From Paenibacillus allorhizosphaerae (GTDB lineage: Bacteria; Bacillota; Bacilli; Paenibacillales; NBRC-103111), in contig NZ_CAJVCE010000013.1 in NCBI RefSeq assembly GCF_910594985.1, positions 62,001 through 126,000 of the forward strand: a DNA stretch of 64,000 bases. Reading direction: 5' to 3'. A model generated the notes under the pieces. That model was not told where the DNA came from, made no database searches, and saw only the letters and a list, made by a program, of their open reading frames with translations. The translations under genes and the position numbers were made by a program. This document shows positions 62,317 to 64,000 of this stretch, piece after piece (the first letter of the stretch is position 1; every line of letters starts with the position of its first letter).

Positions 62317-63459
62317 ATGAAATTTGTAATCGCGCCGGACTCGTATAAAGGAAGCTTGACCGCTTCCAAAGTCGGCGAAACGATGGCGAGAGCGCTGCTG
62401 GAGGAAATGCCGCAAGCGGATGTGCGCATCATTCCGATGGCGGACGGAGGGGAAGGGACCGTCGACGCGCTCGTACAAGCGGCTGGCGGGCAAACCGTCC
62501 CGGTTCAAGCTACAGGGGCATTGGGGGAGCCGGTCGATACGTACGTTGGCGTCATCGGCGGACATTCGGAAGCTTCGGTCATCATTGAGGTGGCTAATAT
62601 TTTCGGATTGCCGATGGTGGATGCGCAGCAGAGAAATCCGATGAATACGACTTCCCGCGGACTGGGCGATGCGATACGGTTCATGCTCGACCAGGGCTTG
62701 CGGCGTTTTGTCATCGGCCTTGGCGGCAGTGCGACGAATGACGGCGGGCTTGGCATGCTCAGCGCGCTTGGCTTGCGATTTACATGCCGCAGCGGGCGAA
62801 CGGCGACGGGCTTCGGACGCGAGTTGGCCGAGCTTACCGGGGTGGATTGGAGCGGACTGGACCCGCGGCTCAAGGAGTGCCGGCTGACGATCGCTTGCGA
62901 TGTGACGAACCCGCTGCTTGGGCCGCAGGGCGCGTCCTACGTATTCGGCCCGCAAAAAGGGGCTACGCCGGAGCAGGTGGCGTCACTCGATCAAGCGCTA
63001 GCTGCCTACGCGGATTTGGTGGAAGCCACCGCCGGCCCCGGCCTGAGAGATCGAGCCGGTGCGGGTGCGGCGGGCGGCCTCGGCTTCGCCTTGATCGCCT
63101 TGGGAGCCGCGATCGTGCCCGGTGCACAGGTGGTCGAGGAGATGACCTCGCTGCAGCGGTATATCGCCGAGGCCGACTGGGTGATCACAGGAGAGGGGCG
63201 CAGCGACGGGCAAACGTTGTTCGGCAAGCTTCCGCTCCATGTGGCGCAGACGGCGAAGGCGGCGGGGAAGCAAGCCATCTTGATTTCCGGGAGCCTTGGG
63301 GATGAGAGCGAGCGGCTCAATGACCATTTTGCGGGCTGCTTCTCGATTGTGCGCGGGCCTGCATCGCTGCGCGATTGCTTGGAGCACGCCGAGTTCAATC
63401 TGTACGAATGCACCCGCAATGTCGCGCGACTGTTGAAAGCATCGCAAAAATCGGTATAA
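62317..63459 (+). CDS. glxK: Glycerate kinase (GlxK/GarK family)
   Basis: About 380 residues. The hallmark start FVIAPDSYKGSLTASKVGETMARAL is followed by MADGGEGTVDALV, GLGGSATNDGGLGML and TGEGRSDGQTLFGKLP, all conserved in this kinase family, which phosphorylates glycerate to 2- (or 3-) phosphoglycerate. ATG 62317 follows GGGGGAG. It may complete uronate or glyoxylate catabolism, which fits the nearby lyase region, but this is inference. No partner genes are adjacent. Confidence 0.93.
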   Translation: MKFVIAPDSYKGSLTASKVGETMARALLEEMPQADVRIIPMADGGEGTVDALVQAAGGQTVPVQATGALGEPVDTYVGVIGGHSEASVIIEVANIFGLPMVDAQQRNPMNTTSRGLGDAIRFMLDQGLRRFVIGLGGSATNDGGLGMLSALGLRFTCRSGRTATGFGRELAELTGVDWSGLDPRLKECRLTIACDVTNPLLGPQGASYVFGPQKGATPEQVASLDQALAAYADLVEATAGPGLRDRAGAGAAGGLGFALIALGAAIVPGAQVVEEMTSLQRYIAEADWVITGEGRSDGQTLFGKLPLHVAQTAKAAGKQAILISGSLGDESERLNDHFAGCFSIVRGPASLRDCLEHAEFNLYECTRNVARLLKASQKSV

Positions 63460-63463
63460 AAAT

Positions 63464-63490
63464 TTGACAAAAATGTTAACATATTGGTGT
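63464..63490 (+). promoter_or_regulatory. Possible promoter of the final membrane-protein gene
   Basis: TTGACA at 63464-63469 is a perfect -35 hexamer just after glxK, 55 bases before the next start codon. The -10 is not clear (candidates within ATATTGGTGTAAG), so only the -35 half is convincing. Confidence 0.35.
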
Positions 63491-63524
63491 AAGGGAATTC
63501 CAAGTCGCAGATGAGGGATCATCT

Positions 63525-64000
63525 ATGAATCAATCCACACCGGCCCGACGGGTCCGAGCGTATTTGTCGACGTTCAATACGACGCAAATCCACCTGCGGA
63601 ATCCGTGGGTCGTTGCGTTTTTCGCCTTTTCTTTCCCTGGCTTCGGCAACCTGCTGCAGCACCGATATGCAAAAGCATTTATATTGATATCCTGGGAAGT
63701 GTTTATCAATCATCACGCCAGAGTGAATTCATGCATTTTGTACTCGCTGCTTGGTCATTTTGACAAAGCCAAAGAGGTAGTCGACGAGCGTTGGCTCATT
63801 ATTTATGTCGGCATCTATATGTATTCGATCTGGGACAGTTACCGCTCCTCCGTCGATTTGAACAAGCAGTATTTGCTCGCGGAACGGGAGAATGCGCCGA
63901 TGTCTCCGATTACGATATCGGCTTGGGACATTAACTATTTGGATAAACGGGAGCCGATTGCGGCTGTTGCATGGTCTTTGCTGGTACCGGGTTTAGGCCA
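63525..64000 (+). CDS. Multi-pass membrane protein (partial, runs off the right edge)
   Basis: ATG 63525 (GAGGGA upstream) opens a frame still open at the window end (~158 residues visible). It is clearly paralogous to the protein encoded at 631-1485: NPWVVAFFAFSFPGFGNLL, WEVFINHHARVNSCILYSLLGHF, IWDSYRSSVDLNKQYLLAERENAP and NYLDKREP match it block for block, and a second PG-L-GH motif is just beginning at the edge. Function unknown; hydrophobic with repeated halves. Confidence 0.8.
   Translation, partial: MNQSTPARRVRAYLSTFNTTQIHLRNPWVVAFFAFSFPGFGNLLQHRYAKAFILISWEVFINHHARVNSCILYSLLGHFDKAKEVVDERWLIIYVGIYMYSIWDSYRSSVDLNKQYLLAERENAPMSPITISAWDINYLDKREPIAAVAWSLLVPGLG

Noticed and set aside
1..64000. 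Insertion sequences, prophage or integrase genes
   Set aside because: No transposase, integrase or phage structural motif was found in any frame, and no long terminal inverted repeats with target duplications were seen.

Overview
The window looks like chromosome of a Gram-positive, spore-forming-type Firmicute of the Paenibacillaceae (Paenibacillus/Cohnella-like). The reasons are strong AGGAGG-type ribosome sites, frequent GTG/TTG starts, sigma-A-like promoters, many family-1 sugar-binding lipoproteins, membrane-bound AraC sensors, CcpA-like cre boxes and ydaO-type c-di-AMP riboswitches. I saw no rRNA, tRNA, CRISPR array, transposase or phage gene.

Layout. 1-3.1 kb: small membrane proteins and a YhfW-like FAD/Rieske oxidoreductase. 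3.3-8.5 kb: a type III polyketide operon (PKS, methyltransferase, flavoprotein, MMPL exporter). 8.6-15.9 kb: a frameshifted acetyltransferase and a nikABCDE-type nickel/metallophore importer flanked by two SAM methyltransferases. 16-19.5 kb: an SDR protein without the usual catalytic Tyr/Lys, a radical SAM protein and an MgtC/SapB protein. 19.6-26.2 kb: a polyol-phosphate locus (DeoR regulator, TarJ-like ribitol-5-phosphate dehydrogenase, Ugp-like ABC importer, glycerophosphodiester phosphodiesterase) that contains an unusual array of four long hairpins. 26.6-41.5 kb and 53-59.8 kb: two parts of an accessory polysaccharide-use region. They hold four orphan sugar-binding lipoproteins, an alginate-lyase-family lipoprotein, a clan GH-A-like glycosidase, a large secreted multidomain protein, a sulfatase, an FAD oxidoreductase, and LacI and AraC regulators. 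41.6-52.9 kb: a potassium/c-di-AMP island. 59.9-64 kb: MATE transporter, MBL hydrolase, glycerate kinase, and the start of a paralogue of the membrane protein at 631-1485.

The most striking part is the island at 41.6-52.9 kb. It has four ydaO-class c-di-AMP riboswitches, each followed by an intrinsic terminator. Three share the same promoter architecture (TTTAC[A/T], 17 bp, TATGAT). One controls a small protein resembling an enolase-superfamily N-terminal domain. Two stand in series before a kdp operon (two small proteins, kdpF, kdpA, kdpB, kdpC and a kinase-less KdpD sensor whose N-terminal module is fused in duplicate). The fourth precedes a short membrane protein. In this fourth aptamer a peripheral hairpin has been amplified into five consecutive hairpins by a 44-bp tandem repeat. 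A CorA channel lies convergent to the kdp operon.

Functional logic (inference): high c-di-AMP, which signals ample K+, would terminate transcription of K+ uptake genes, with two gates in series before kdp. The polysaccharide region appears to be under CcpA and local LacI/AraC control. It encodes sugar capture and extracellular degradation but no matching permeases, so its lipoproteins probably use transporters encoded elsewhere.
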